From: Pseudoclavibacter terrae
GTDB taxonomy: Bacteria; Actinomycetota; Actinomycetes; Actinomycetales; Microbacteriaceae
Direction: 5' to 3'
Length of the DNA: 64,000 nucleotides
NCBI RefSeq assembly: GCF_008831075.1
Contig: NZ_WBJX01000004.1
Coordinates: 233,348-297,347 of the forward strand
The position numbers were made by a program, and so were the translations under genes. The notes below the pieces were generated by a model. It made no database searches, was not told where the DNA came from, and saw only the letters and a program-made list of their open reading frames with translations. This document shows positions 34,900 through 43,958 of this stretch, in pieces; positions within the stretch are counted from its first letter, which is position 1, and the number at the start of each line of letters is the position of its first letter.

Positions 34900-36225
34900 T
34901 CAGCTCTCCTTGGTGTGCGGCTGCGAATCGCGCCCGTCGACGTGGGCGTCGATCTCGGACTCGTCGGCGTCGCTTCCGATCGGCGTCCTGTCGATGTCGG
35001 GGATGCCGTCCTCGTTCATGTCGTCGCTGCGAGCGCGCTTCGCGTCGTGACGCAGGGTGATGGCGGCGAGCACGGCTGCGAGGAGGCTGCCACCGAGCAC
35101 GGCGAGCTTGGCAGCCGCCGTGTGCTCCGAGTCGGGGAACGAGAGCTCGGCGATGAGCAGCGAGACGGTGAAGCCGATGCCGGTGAGGAAGCCGACCGGA
35201 AGCAGGTCTCTGACGCCGATCGCGTCGGGGAGCCTCAGCGGTGTCAGCTTCACGACGAGCGCCGTCATGCCGAGCACGCCGATGAGCTTTCCGAGCACGA
35301 GTGCCGCTGCGATCGCGATGAACACGGGCTGCGCGACCACCGCTCCGAGCCCATCGCCATCCACGATGTTCACACCGGCGGCGAAGAACGCGAAGACGGG
35401 CAGCGCGAAGCCCGACGAGAACGGACCGATCTTGTCGCCGAACCGATGCGTGCGCGAATCGGTTTCACCGTGGACCTTCTTGGATGGCACGCAGAACCCG
35501 AGCAGCACACCCGCGATGGTCGCGTGCACGCCCGCCTCGTGCATGAGCACCCAGGCGATGATCGCGATCGGCAGCAGCAGCCACCAGGAGGGTCGCTTGG
35601 AGCGGACGACGAGCAGGAAGACGCCGACCGCGACGAGCGATCCGAGCAGCGCGAGCAGGTTGATGCCCGCCGTGTAGAAGATGGCGATGATGACGATCGC
35701 AAGGAGGTCGTCGACGACCGCGAGCGTCAGCAGGAAGGTGCGGACTCCGCGCGGGAGGCCTCGTCCGAAGATGGCGAGGACTCCGAGGGCGAAGGCGATG
35801 TCCGTCGCTGTCGGGATCGCCCAGCCGTGGAGCGCGGAGGTGTCGCCGAGGACGGTGACCGCGATCACGTAGAGGATGGCCGGCATCGCCATTCCCGCGA
35901 CGGCGCCGAGGACGGGCACCGCCGCCTCCTTCGGCTTGCGGAGGCTGCCCGAGACGAACTCGTGCTTCAGCTCCACGCCGACGGTGAAGAAGAAGACCGC
36001 GAGCAGGCCGTCGGCCGCCCAGGTCGCGAGCGACAGGTCGAGGTGGATGGCGGCTGGCCCGATCGTGATCGCGCTGAGCGCCTCGTAGCCTCCGCGCCAC
36101 GGCGAGTTCGCCCAGATGAGGGCGATGGCGGCCGCGAACAGGAGGAGGGCCCCTCCGGTGGTCTCGCGCATGATCCACGCGTTCAGTCGCGCGAAGCCTG
36201 TCGGTCGAGTGGCGGGTGCTGTCAT
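34900..36225 (-). CDS. nhaA: Na+/H+ antiporter NhaA
   Basis: 441 residues, eleven to twelve helices. It exchanges cytoplasmic Na+ for H+. Family marks are IWANSPW, FFFTVGVELKHEFVSGSL near 80-95, PTATDIAFALGVLAIFG near 135 (ion-site Asp), LTLAVVDDLLAIVIIAIF near 165 (the Asp-Asp pair) and GIGFTVSLLIAELSF near the end. The C-terminal ~45 residues are an acidic hydrophilic tail (NEDGIPDIDRTPIGSDADES), probably cytoplasmic. Monocistronic. Confidence 0.95.
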   Translation of the reverse strand: MTAPATRPTGFARLNAWIMRETTGGALLLFAAAIALIWANSPWRGGYEALSAITIGPAAIHLDLSLATWAADGLLAVFFFTVGVELKHEFVSGSLRKPKEAAVPVLGAVAGMAMPAILYVIAVTVLGDTSALHGWAIPTATDIAFALGVLAIFGRGLPRGVRTFLLTLAVVDDLLAIVIIAIFYTAGINLLALLGSLVAVGVFLLVVRSKRPSWWLLLPIAIIAWVLMHEAGVHATIAGVLLGFCVPSKKVHGETDSRTHRFGDKIGPFSSGFALPVFAFFAAGVNIVDGDGLGAVVAQPVFIAIAAALVLGKLIGVLGMTALVVKLTPLRLPDAIGVRDLLPVGFLTGIGFTVSLLIAELSFPDSEHTAAAKLAVLGGSLLAAVLAAITLRHDAKRARSDDMNEDGIPDIDRTPIGSDADESEIDAHVDGRDSQPHTKES

Positions 36226-36369
36226 GGTTCTCCTGACGTCTGAGACCGGCCGCGGAAACCGGCACGGCCGCCGACCAGACTTCCCGGCACACCGGGAGAC
36301 GAGTCTACCGCTCAGCTGGCATCCGTGGCAGCCCGCGCGGGGCGGGCGGGGCGGGCGGCGTGGGCGCGG

Positions 36370-39300
36370 TCAGAGGCCGCGGGTGAGGACCTCGTCGAGG
36401 GCGGCGACGAACGTGTCGGCGCTCTCCTTCGTGAAGCACAGCGGCGGCTTCACCTTCAGGACGTTGCCGCGGTCGCCGGTGGGCTGCACGACGATGCCGA
36501 TGGCGAGCATCCGGTCGCAGAGGGCGAGTGTCTCGGCCGCGGCCGGCTCGAGCGTCTCACGATCGCGCACCAGCTCGATGCCCTGGTACAGCCCGCGTCC
36601 GTGGATGGCGCCGATCAGCGGTTGCCGTTCGGCGAGGCCCAGCAGCTGCTCGCGCAGGTAGCCGCCGACCTCGCGGGCGTTCTCCTGCAGCCGGTCGTCG
36701 CGCATGATGTCGAGCACGGTCACGCCGAGCCTCGCGCTGAGCGTGGAGCCACCGGCGGAGGAGAAGAAGGTGCCCTGGTCGGCGAGGGCCTGCGCGATCT
36801 CGGAGCGCGTGATGACGGCGCCGAGCGGATGCCCGTTGCCCATGGCCTTCGCGACGGTGACGACGTCGGGCACGATGGGCTCACCACCCGGGCCGGCGTG
36901 CTGTTCGAACCCCCAGAACACATCGCCCTGCCGCCCGTACCCGACCTGGACCTCATCGGAGATGACGACTCCCCCGCCGGCCCGCACCGCCTCGTAGACC
37001 GCCGACAGGTAGGCGGTGGGCACCTCGATGGCACCCGCGTTGCCGTTCCGCGGCTCGGCGATGAACGTGCCGACCGGCGTTCCGGCGGCGGCGAGGCGCT
37101 CGAGCTCAGCGACGGCATCCGCCGCGTACCGCTGGCCCGCGTCCTCACCTCGATGCGTGCCCCGGTAGGCGTTGGGCGCGTCGAAGGCGTGCACCCATGG
37201 GGCGCGCAGCTCGGCGGCGAGCGGGTTGTCGGACGTGGATGTGGAGACGGCATCGGCCGCGTACGACCAGCCGTGGTACGACTCCTCGACGCAGGCGACG
37301 TCGTCGCGCCCCGTGAACGCCTTCGTGAGCCGGAGTGCGAGGTCGACTGCCTCGGTGCCGCTGTTGACGAGCAGCACGGTGTCGAAGCCGTCTGGCAGGG
37401 TCTCGAGGAGCCGGGCGCTGAGTTCGGCGACCGACGCGTAGTTGAACCGCGAGTTGGTGTTGAGCATGCGCCATTGCTGCGCGACCGCATCTGCGAGCAC
37501 GGGATGCCCGTGGCCGAGGGCGGTGACGTTGTTGACCATGTCGAGGTAGTGGCGGCCCTCGGTGTCGATGAGCATCTCGCGCCAGCCGCGCTCGAACTGC
37601 GGCGGATGCGCGTAGTAGTGGCCCTGCAGGGGCGCGTAGGTGTCGAGTCGCGCGCGGAGGGTCTCGTCGGCTCCGGCTCCCTCCGCTCGGGCCTCGCTCG
37701 GGGCCAGCCCGATGAGCTCGCTCGGGTCGCCGAGGACGGCGAGCCAGGCCGGGAACTCCTCTGCCGTCACGAAGCGCGGCACCGGTACGGCGGCGGCATC
37801 CGGCGCCGACACCTCGCCGAGCTGCAGGGAGGCGTGCGCCCAGCCGTCGATCTCGGCGAAGGGGTCACCCTCGTCGACTCGAGTGGGGACAGCTGCGCTC
37901 TCTCCTTCGAGCGAGCGGCCCTCGATGAGCCCGCGGGCTCCGGCGATGACCAGGGTGCGGGCGCCGTCCGTCAGCGTGACGTGCCCCTCAGCCGATGACA
38001 CGAGTCCCGCGAAGGGCGCCGTGAGCGCGAGCCCGGCCGTGCTGTAGAGCTCGATGCCGGTGGCGACGTTGACGGGCGCGTCGTGAGCGACGCCGACCGA
38101 GCGGGTGAGTCGCGGCTCCCCGAAGCGAGTCGCGGCGACCCCGCCTGTGCGAGCGGCGAGCAGCAGCAGCTGCGCCTCAGCCTCCGCCCCCTCGTCACCG
38201 AGCCAGGAGCCGTCGCGCAGTGCCGTGCTCGTGTGGTCGAGCGTGATGATTCGGGTGCGGCGCGCGAGCTCGGCGTCGAGCAGCGTCGCATCGCGGGATG
38301 TCGTGGCCGGCCCTGGGGCGACCGGACGTCCGAGCGCGCGACGGATCGCGGCCGTCGCGACGCGCGAGTCGAGGGCGGCCGGGACGGCGAAGATGGTCCA
38401 TTCCCGCTCGAGCGCCGCTTCTGCGTAGTCGTTGCCCTCGTCGATGGCGACCTGCTGCAGCCCGCTCACCACCAGGGTCGCGCCTCTGAGCACGATGAGC
38501 GGCCATAGTGCGTCGATCTCGGCGTCGGTGAGCGGCACCACCTCGTCGAAGGCGCGGATGAGCGGCAGGACGGCGAGCGGCCTGGCCGGGTCGTGGTGGA
38601 ACACGGCGGTGCAGGCGACGGCGAGCTCGGCGACGCGCCACCCCGTTCCCACATCGCCGAAGTCGATGATGCCCGAGAGCTCGGGGCGCCCGAGGGCGCC
38701 GGCCGTCGCGACGAGGTTGTCGTCGGTGAGGTCGCCGTGGATGGCCTGCAGCGGCAGCTCGCCCTTGAGCGGCGCCAGCGATGCGGTGATGTCCTCGAGC
38801 GCGCCGAGCATGAACGCTCGCCGCTCGGGGTCGGCGACGTGGTCGATGAGCTCCTCGACGAGCTGCTCGCCGAGCCGCAGGTCCCATTGGAGCTCGCGGT
38901 CGAGACCGGGATGCTCGAAGCCTGCGAGCGTCGCGGCAACCGTCCCGACGAGTGCGCCCATCGACGCGATCGTGTCGGCGGAGAAGTGCTCGAAGTCGAT
39001 GAGCGGCGTGCCCTCGACGAACGTCAGCAGGCGGATGCTGTGCGCTGCCCCGTCCACGTCAGCCGTCTCGATGTCGCGGCGGTTGACACTGGGCAGCGGT
39101 GCGGGCGACGGGTGTCCCGCCGCGTGCATCCGCCGCATGGCCTCGTTCTGCGCCTCGATCTCGTCGCGGCGCACGGTGCGGTTGCTGATCTTGAAGAGGA
39201 CGCGGCGGCCGTGCGCCTCCGTGGCGGAAGCAGACTCGGTGAACAGGAAGTTGCGGTCCTGCTGGCTGCCGAGCTCGCGCACCTCACCGGAGACGCCGTA

Positions 39301-39396
39301 GAGCTCAGCCGCGAGTCGTCGAACCTCGTCGATCGTGACGTTCGGGCGCGGCAGGCCGTCTGCGAACGACGGAACGCCCTCTGCGAATGCGGCCAT
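36370..39396 (-). CDS. APH-kinase / M23-like / class III aminotransferase fusion
   Basis: 1008 residues from the ATG at 39396 (ribosome-binding site gggggag). Residues ~20-370 form an aminoglycoside-phosphotransferase-fold kinase with the catalytic loop HGDLTDDN (Asp222) and GIIDFGDVG. Residues ~420-540 resemble an M23-like beta domain but have lost the zinc ligands (NVATGIELYSTAG where HxGxD is expected). Residues ~600-1008 are a class III PLP enzyme: NSGTEAVDLALRL, EESYHGWS, VVISDEVQVGYGRQGDVFWG and the PLP lysine Lys850 in VAKAMGNGHPLG. In animals, related separate enzymes phosphorylate hydroxylysine or use phosphoethanolamine and then eliminate phosphate. A kinase/phospho-lyase of an amino alcohol is therefore the likely role (inference). 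Confidence 0.88.
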   Translation of the reverse strand: MAAFAEGVPSFADGLPRPNVTIDEVRRLAAELYGVSGEVRELGSQQDRNFLFTESASATEAHGRRVLFKISNRTVRRDEIEAQNEAMRRMHAAGHPSPAPLPSVNRRDIETADVDGAAHSIRLLTFVEGTPLIDFEHFSADTIASMGALVGTVAATLAGFEHPGLDRELQWDLRLGEQLVEELIDHVADPERRAFMLGALEDITASLAPLKGELPLQAIHGDLTDDNLVATAGALGRPELSGIIDFGDVGTGWRVAELAVACTAVFHHDPARPLAVLPLIRAFDEVVPLTDAEIDALWPLIVLRGATLVVSGLQQVAIDEGNDYAEAALEREWTIFAVPAALDSRVATAAIRRALGRPVAPGPATTSRDATLLDAELARRTRIITLDHTSTALRDGSWLGDEGAEAEAQLLLLAARTGGVAATRFGEPRLTRSVGVAHDAPVNVATGIELYSTAGLALTAPFAGLVSSAEGHVTLTDGARTLVIAGARGLIEGRSLEGESAAVPTRVDEGDPFAEIDGWAHASLQLGEVSAPDAAAVPVPRFVTAEEFPAWLAVLGDPSELIGLAPSEARAEGAGADETLRARLDTYAPLQGHYYAHPPQFERGWREMLIDTEGRHYLDMVNNVTALGHGHPVLADAVAQQWRMLNTNSRFNYASVAELSARLLETLPDGFDTVLLVNSGTEAVDLALRLTKAFTGRDDVACVEESYHGWSYAADAVSTSTSDNPLAAELRAPWVHAFDAPNAYRGTHRGEDAGQRYAADAVAELERLAAAGTPVGTFIAEPRNGNAGAIEVPTAYLSAVYEAVRAGGGVVISDEVQVGYGRQGDVFWGFEQHAGPGGEPIVPDVVTVAKAMGNGHPLGAVITRSEIAQALADQGTFFSSAGGSTLSARLGVTVLDIMRDDRLQENAREVGGYLREQLLGLAERQPLIGAIHGRGLYQGIELVRDRETLEPAAAETLALCDRMLAIGIVVQPTGDRGNVLKVKPPLCFTKESADTFVAALDEVLTRGL

Positions 39397-39779
39397 GACT
39401 GCTCCCCCTTCGAGTCGCCGACCGGTGCGCGGTCGAACCGAGGCAATGCTAGCGGCGGCCGCCGACACTGCGGGTGTCGGTGAGCACCCGCCAGCGCCAG
39501 GAGTTTCGAGTTGGCAACCTCACTTCGTTGTGGGAACTTTCCCCGCACGAAGCGAATCTTCCAGCCCGAGAAGGCTGGTCCTGCCGTTGCAGCCATCAGC
39601 GCGGGGGGACGCCGATGCTCGAACCACGCCCAGCGCGCGCGGCTGGGGATGGGTTCCGCACTTCGGGATGGGGAGCACCCCATCCCGAAGTGCGGAACCC
39701 ATCCCGAGACCCCGACGACGAAGCATGCTCGACGAGGGCACCCCGACGACGCTGGACGACGCCCGGGAGCGGGCGTGCC
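39397..39779. repeat. gene-free region with family-2/3 palindromes
   Basis: The core is a 28-bp perfect inverted repeat, 39646-39673 with 39678-39705, around loop agca (gggatgggttccgcacttcg type). At 39519-39559 a cttcgtt...aacgaag-like unit (cacttcgttgtgggaac...cgcacgaagcg) resembles units in 63488-63910. It separates the fusion gene from the 3-oxidase gene, and ORFs in it are repeat artefacts. Confidence 0.85.
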
Positions 39780-41360
39780 CTACGCGAGCTCCTCCGCGAG
39801 CTTGCGGGCGCCGCGCACCGCGATGGCGACGCTCATGAGCGTGGGGTTCATCGTGGTGGCGGTGGGGATGAGTCCGTTGCCGCCGACGTAGAGGTTGTCG
39901 ATGCCCCAGACCCGCGAGTAGGGGTCGGCGACGGTGGTGCCGTCGTCGTTCGCGCCGGCGCGCATCGTGCCCTGGTAGTGGAGGCTCGACCCGTTCGGCA
40001 GGAGGCGCGGTTCGGCGATGAAGGTGCCGAGCGCCTCGCCGGCGCGGCGCAGGTGCGCTTCGCCGGCGGCGATCTCCGTCTTCTCCACGTCGGTGAGCGC
40101 GTAGTCGACGGTCATGTTGGGGAAGCCGCGGTAGTCGAGTTCGTCGTCGTGGAACGTGATGCCGTCTTCGACGCGCGGGTGCTTGCGCATCCCGTACCCC
40201 ATGTTCACGTATCCCCAGCGGTTGCCGGCGTGCGGATGCGCGGGGTCGAGCGGGAACGGCGGGTTCTCGGCGTACATGACCTGCAGGGAGAAGGGGTGGT
40301 CGGGTTCGGAGAAGGGGATGCGGTTGACGGCGCCGACGGGGTCGGCCGGGTTGAGGGCGCGGCGGGCGAGTTCCTCTTCGAGGTCGGCGTCGGTGGCGAA
40401 TCGCGCCATGCCCTCGGGGTCGAGCGCGACCGTCGAGATGACGACGGGGTGCTCGGTGAGGTAGCGGCCGAGCGCGGCCGGGCGGATGCCGGAGGCCCAG
40501 AGGAGCTGCGGGGAGCGGAAGGCGTCGGCGGCGACGACCACGGCGTCGGCGGCGAGGAAGCTCGTCTCTCCCGTGCGGAGGTCCTCGACGGTCAGGCCGG
40601 TGACCCGAGCGTCGGCGCCCGGACCGTCGCGTTCGACGCGACGCACGAGGGTGAGGTCGCGCAGCTCGAAGCGCTCCGCGAGGGGGTTGCCTGCTTCGAC
40701 GAGCGGGCCGAAGACGACGTCGGCGCCCGCCCAGCGGACGGTGCCGTCTGGCTGCGCGTCGCCCGCGACGGGGAGCGTGCTCGGCCCGAAGCCCTCAGGC
40801 AGTTCTGCGGAGAACTCCTCGGACAGGAGCGAGCGGATCGCAGCACCCACGCCGGAGTCGGCGAAGGCAGCCGACTGCACGTGCAGCAGTCGCTCGGCGT
40901 TCGCGAGCAGGTCATCCCATTCGGCGTTCTCGATGAAGTCGACGCGCTCGCTGAACTCGGGGGCGGGGGTCGCGCAGGTCCAGTGCGCGCCCATGCCGCC
41001 GACGTTGGTGGAGGCGGCCGCGGCGGGGAACGTCTCGGTGTGCGCGGAGCCCTCGCCGCCGAAGTCGAGGAGGTGCGTGCCCTGTCGGGCCGTGAATATG
41101 CCCTCGACGACGGCCGCCTTGGGTATGCCGAGCGACTCGCGGAAGTCGCCGGCCTGTGGCCCCTGCGACCGCTCACGGGCCAGTTCCTTCTCGGCGGGGT
41201 CGGCGATGTTGCGCACGCTCTCACCTGGGATGTCGGTGAGCTGTGGGCCCGCCTCGAACATCGTGACGCGCACGTCGGGGTTCGTCTCGAGGAGGATCCG
41301 CGCGTAGGCGGCCCCGATGGGTCCGCTGCCGACGATCGCGACGACTGGGTTCTTGGTCAT
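39780..41360 (-). CDS. GMC oxidoreductase, C-glycoside/pyranose 3-oxidase type
   Basis: 526 residues (ribosome-binding site aaggagg). FAD motif VVAIVGSGPIGAAYARILLE, then MFEAGP. TNVGGMGAHWTCATP near 118-132 is the pyranose-2-oxidase/C-glycoside-oxidase version of the GMC loop. The C-terminus has LLPNGSSLHYQGTMRAG (active-site His-Tyr region) and NLYVGGNGLIPTATTMNPTL. Such enzymes oxidise a pyranose hydroxyl, C3 in the CarA/DgpA group, to activate C-glycosides for deglycosidases. A second member is encoded at 53262. Co-directional with an MFS transporter gene 46 bp upstream, so the two probably form an operon. Confidence 0.88.
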   Translation of the reverse strand: MTKNPVVAIVGSGPIGAAYARILLETNPDVRVTMFEAGPQLTDIPGESVRNIADPAEKELARERSQGPQAGDFRESLGIPKAAVVEGIFTARQGTHLLDFGGEGSAHTETFPAAAASTNVGGMGAHWTCATPAPEFSERVDFIENAEWDDLLANAERLLHVQSAAFADSGVGAAIRSLLSEEFSAELPEGFGPSTLPVAGDAQPDGTVRWAGADVVFGPLVEAGNPLAERFELRDLTLVRRVERDGPGADARVTGLTVEDLRTGETSFLAADAVVVAADAFRSPQLLWASGIRPAALGRYLTEHPVVISTVALDPEGMARFATDADLEEELARRALNPADPVGAVNRIPFSEPDHPFSLQVMYAENPPFPLDPAHPHAGNRWGYVNMGYGMRKHPRVEDGITFHDDELDYRGFPNMTVDYALTDVEKTEIAAGEAHLRRAGEALGTFIAEPRLLPNGSSLHYQGTMRAGANDDGTTVADPYSRVWGIDNLYVGGNGLIPTATTMNPTLMSVAIAVRGARKLAEELA

Positions 41361-41406
41361 GTGCTTCCTCCTTGGAAGTGAGGGTGAGTGGATGCGGCTG
41401 CCGTGC

Positions 41407-42948
41407 TCAGGCGCGCGGCGCCGGCTCGTTCTGGGGTTCGACGACGACGGGGATGCTCCCCGTCTCGTTGGAGAGGCGCCCTGGCGGGAGCAGCAGCGCG
41501 GCGACGAAGCCGACGGCGTACGCGGCGGAGAGGCCGATGAAGATGGGCGCGAAGACGTCGCGGTAGATCTGTGCGACGGTGGCCTGGAAGGCCGCGTCGC
41601 TGCCGTGCACGAGCTGCGGTGTGAGGCTTGCGGCGTCGAAGCCGATGGGCAGCATGGCGGCGACGCCGGCCCCGATGACCCCGCCGATGATGGCGGTCGT
41701 GACGGTCGACCCGACTTGGCGGACGATGTTGACGCTCGCCGTGACGGCGCCCGTGGCGTTTTTGGGGGCGGCGCTCTGCACGACCGCGACGATGAGGCTC
41801 ATGAACGAGCCGGTGCCGAGCCCGACGGCGAACATGACGACCATCGGCGCCCAGAGCGGGAGCCCGACGGGGAGCATCGACATGATGAGGAGCCCGACGG
41901 CGCCGAGTGCCGTGCCGACGATCGGGTAGACGCGGTAACGGCCTGAGCGGCTGGCGAGGAAGCCCGTGAGGAGGTTGCTCACGAGCATCCCCATGACGGT
42001 GGCGATGGGCACGAGTCCCGAGACGGTCGCGGTGGTGCTGTACGCCATCTGCACATAGGTGGGAAGGTAGGCGGTGATGGAGAAGAGGCCGACGCCGATG
42101 ATCGCAGAGAGCGCCGTGCCCGCCGCGACGGTGCGGTTCTTGAAGATGTGGAGCGGCACCACCGGGTTGGCGGCGCGCACCTCGGCCCAGAAGAACAGCG
42201 CGAACGCTGCGAGGGCGATGCCGAAGGCTGAGAGGGCGGAGGTGAGCAGCTCGGGGTCGGCGACCCAGCTCACGCCGAGCACGAGAGCGACGAGTGCCGC
42301 GGTGAAGGTGACCGAGCCGAGCACATCGAACCCGGGAGCCGACGCGCGGGGGATGCTCGGGATCGCGACGAGCGCGAAGACTAGGGCGGCCACACCGACG
42401 GGGAGGTTCACCCAGAACACCCACTGCCAGCCCCAGTTGTCGGCGATGATGCCGCCGAGCAGGGGTCCGATGAGGATCGCGACGGGGAACGCCGCCCCGA
42501 TGATGGCCATGTACTTGGGGCGGGCGCGCGGGCTCGTGACCTGCGCGATGATCGTCTGCGACATGAGCTGCAGCCCGGCCGAGCTCATGCCCTGGAAGAC
42601 GCGAGCGACGATGAGCAGGCCCATGTTCGGGGCGAACCCGCACGCGAGGGAGGCGATGAGGAACAGGACGAGCGACGACAGGAACACGGCGCGTGGCCCG
42701 ACGATGTCGCCGAGCTTGCCGAGCACGGGCAGGAGGACGGTGCTCGCGAGCGTGTAGCTGACGACGACCCAGCCCATCTGCTCGAGGGCGCCGAGGTCGC
42801 CCGCGATGGTCGCGAGCGAGGTCGACACGACGGTGTGGTCGAGGGCGCCGAGGAAGGAGACGGTGAGGAGGGATGCGACAAGGAGACGGAGTCTCAACGG
42901 TGAGAGTGGCATAAAAGGGCCCGAACGATCGGACGATCTACGCGACAT
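41407..42948 (-). CDS. MFS transporter, DHA2 (14-TM) family
   Basis: 513 residues with about fourteen membrane helices. The motifs LDHTVVSTSLATIAGDLG (motif D1-like), GKLGDIVGPRAVFL (motif A) and VASVFQGMSSAG-like LLIVARVFQGMSSAGLQLM are typical of drug:H+ antiporter family 2. It exports hydrophobic compounds. Next to a 3-oxidase it could remove freed aglycones or import their glycosides (inference). ATG 42948 has gaggg upstream; an internal ATG (MPLSPLRLRL) at 42912 is an alternative start. Confidence 0.88.
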   Translation of the reverse strand: MSRRSSDRSGPFMPLSPLRLRLLVASLLTVSFLGALDHTVVSTSLATIAGDLGALEQMGWVVVSYTLASTVLLPVLGKLGDIVGPRAVFLSSLVLFLIASLACGFAPNMGLLIVARVFQGMSSAGLQLMSQTIIAQVTSPRARPKYMAIIGAAFPVAILIGPLLGGIIADNWGWQWVFWVNLPVGVAALVFALVAIPSIPRASAPGFDVLGSVTFTAALVALVLGVSWVADPELLTSALSAFGIALAAFALFFWAEVRAANPVVPLHIFKNRTVAAGTALSAIIGVGLFSITAYLPTYVQMAYSTTATVSGLVPIATVMGMLVSNLLTGFLASRSGRYRVYPIVGTALGAVGLLIMSMLPVGLPLWAPMVVMFAVGLGTGSFMSLIVAVVQSAAPKNATGAVTASVNIVRQVGSTVTTAIIGGVIGAGVAAMLPIGFDAASLTPQLVHGSDAAFQATVAQIYRDVFAPIFIGLSAAYAVGFVAALLLPPGRLSNETGSIPVVVEPQNEPAPRA

Positions 42949-43023
42949 GGTGTGCCCTCGGCCGCTGCGTCGCGGCCGGTGACGGGTTCGTGGAACCCCT
43001 GCGTCGTGGCCAGCTTAGCGAGA

Positions 43024-43041
43024 CTTATGTTGAAAAACAAC
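43024..43041. promoter_or_regulatory. ACATAAG motif and dyad upstream of the MFS gene
   Basis: cttatgt (43024-43030, complement ACATAAG) overlaps the dyad gttg-aaaaa-caac (43029-43041), 76 bp upstream of the MFS start. The same word occurs before three other units of the island. Confidence 0.45.
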
Positions 43042-43073
43042 TAAAGAAGGCGCGCAACTGTCGCATCTCGGCG

Positions 43074-43958
43074 CTAGGGACAAACGTTCGACGGCCCCGC
43101 ATCCCCGAGCTGGCGCGCCAGCTCGAGGTCGGAGAGCACGTGGCGCAGGTCGGCGCACTCGCTGCGAAGCTGACCCGAGGCGCGCACCGTTGCGATCGCG
43201 CGACGCAACTCGACACGCGCCGGCTCTTCGTAGCCAGGACCGACCACCTGCTCGCCGCGCACGGACCGCACCGCACCCCTCACGACCCCCACCTCAGGGT
43301 CGACGACCACCTCGACCTCCGTCGCACCGAGTGCAGCGACGCGCAGCCACGCAGCACCGGTTCCACGCCGCCAGGAGACCGTGACCGGGATCCCGGACTC
43401 CGACTCAGCCAGCGCCGTCGCACCCCGCGCGTCCCCCCGCACATTCGCGAGGACCAGCGACGACCCAGTGAGCGCACGAGCCCAACCGAGCGCGTCCCGC
43501 AGGACGCCGCTCGACGCAGCGCCCCGGACCTCGACGGTCACCAAGCGAGCCACATCCGCCTGCGCGCCTACGAGCGCCAACACCGCGTCGACGAGCACTC
43601 CGGGGAGGAACCGACGCGCGACCAGCACGGGCGGATGGCCCGCCGTCGCCCCGACGCCAGCCCCCACATCCAGCCCCACGCCCGCAGCTGCACGCGCACC
43701 TGCGAGCGCATCCGCAGCGGGCGGCATGGCCTCATCCACGACGACCCCGAGCGCCCCACTGGCCAGAGCGTCCCCGACCTCGGGGAGCCAGCCGCCCGCG
43801 GCGCGGCCGTCCACGACGACCACCGCTCCGGCTGGCCGCCGCGCGACCTCCGCGCTCGACGGCAGCGAGCCGATCGCCGCACGGTAGGCGCCGAGAGTGT
43901 CGGCGCCGGTCGCGTCGCGCTCACGCGGCGGCACGAAGATCGGCGTGCGAATGCTCAC
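43074..43958 (-). CDS. uncharacterised protein coupled to a Gfo/Idh/MocA gene
   Basis: 294 residues from a GTG at 43958 that overlaps the stop of the oxidoreductase gene (GTGA). Ala/Val/Gly-rich, soluble, with alternating beta/alpha character (VVVVDGRAAGGWLPEVGDAL, LGVVVDEAMPP). The C-terminal half carries VEVRGAASSGVLRDALGWAR and VEVVVDPEVGVVRGAVRS. It has no signal peptide or membrane segment. I do not recognise the family. Tight coupling suggests a partner or helper of the oxidoreductase in sugar metabolism. Confidence 0.7.
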   Translation of the reverse strand: MSIRTPIFVPPRERDATGADTLGAYRAAIGSLPSSAEVARRPAGAVVVVDGRAAGGWLPEVGDALASGALGVVVDEAMPPAADALAGARAAAGVGLDVGAGVGATAGHPPVLVARRFLPGVLVDAVLALVGAQADVARLVTVEVRGAASSGVLRDALGWARALTGSSLVLANVRGDARGATALAESESGIPVTVSWRRGTGAAWLRVAALGATEVEVVVDPEVGVVRGAVRSVRGEQVVGPGYEEPARVELRRAIATVRASGQLRSECADLRHVLSDLELARQLGDAGPSNVCP

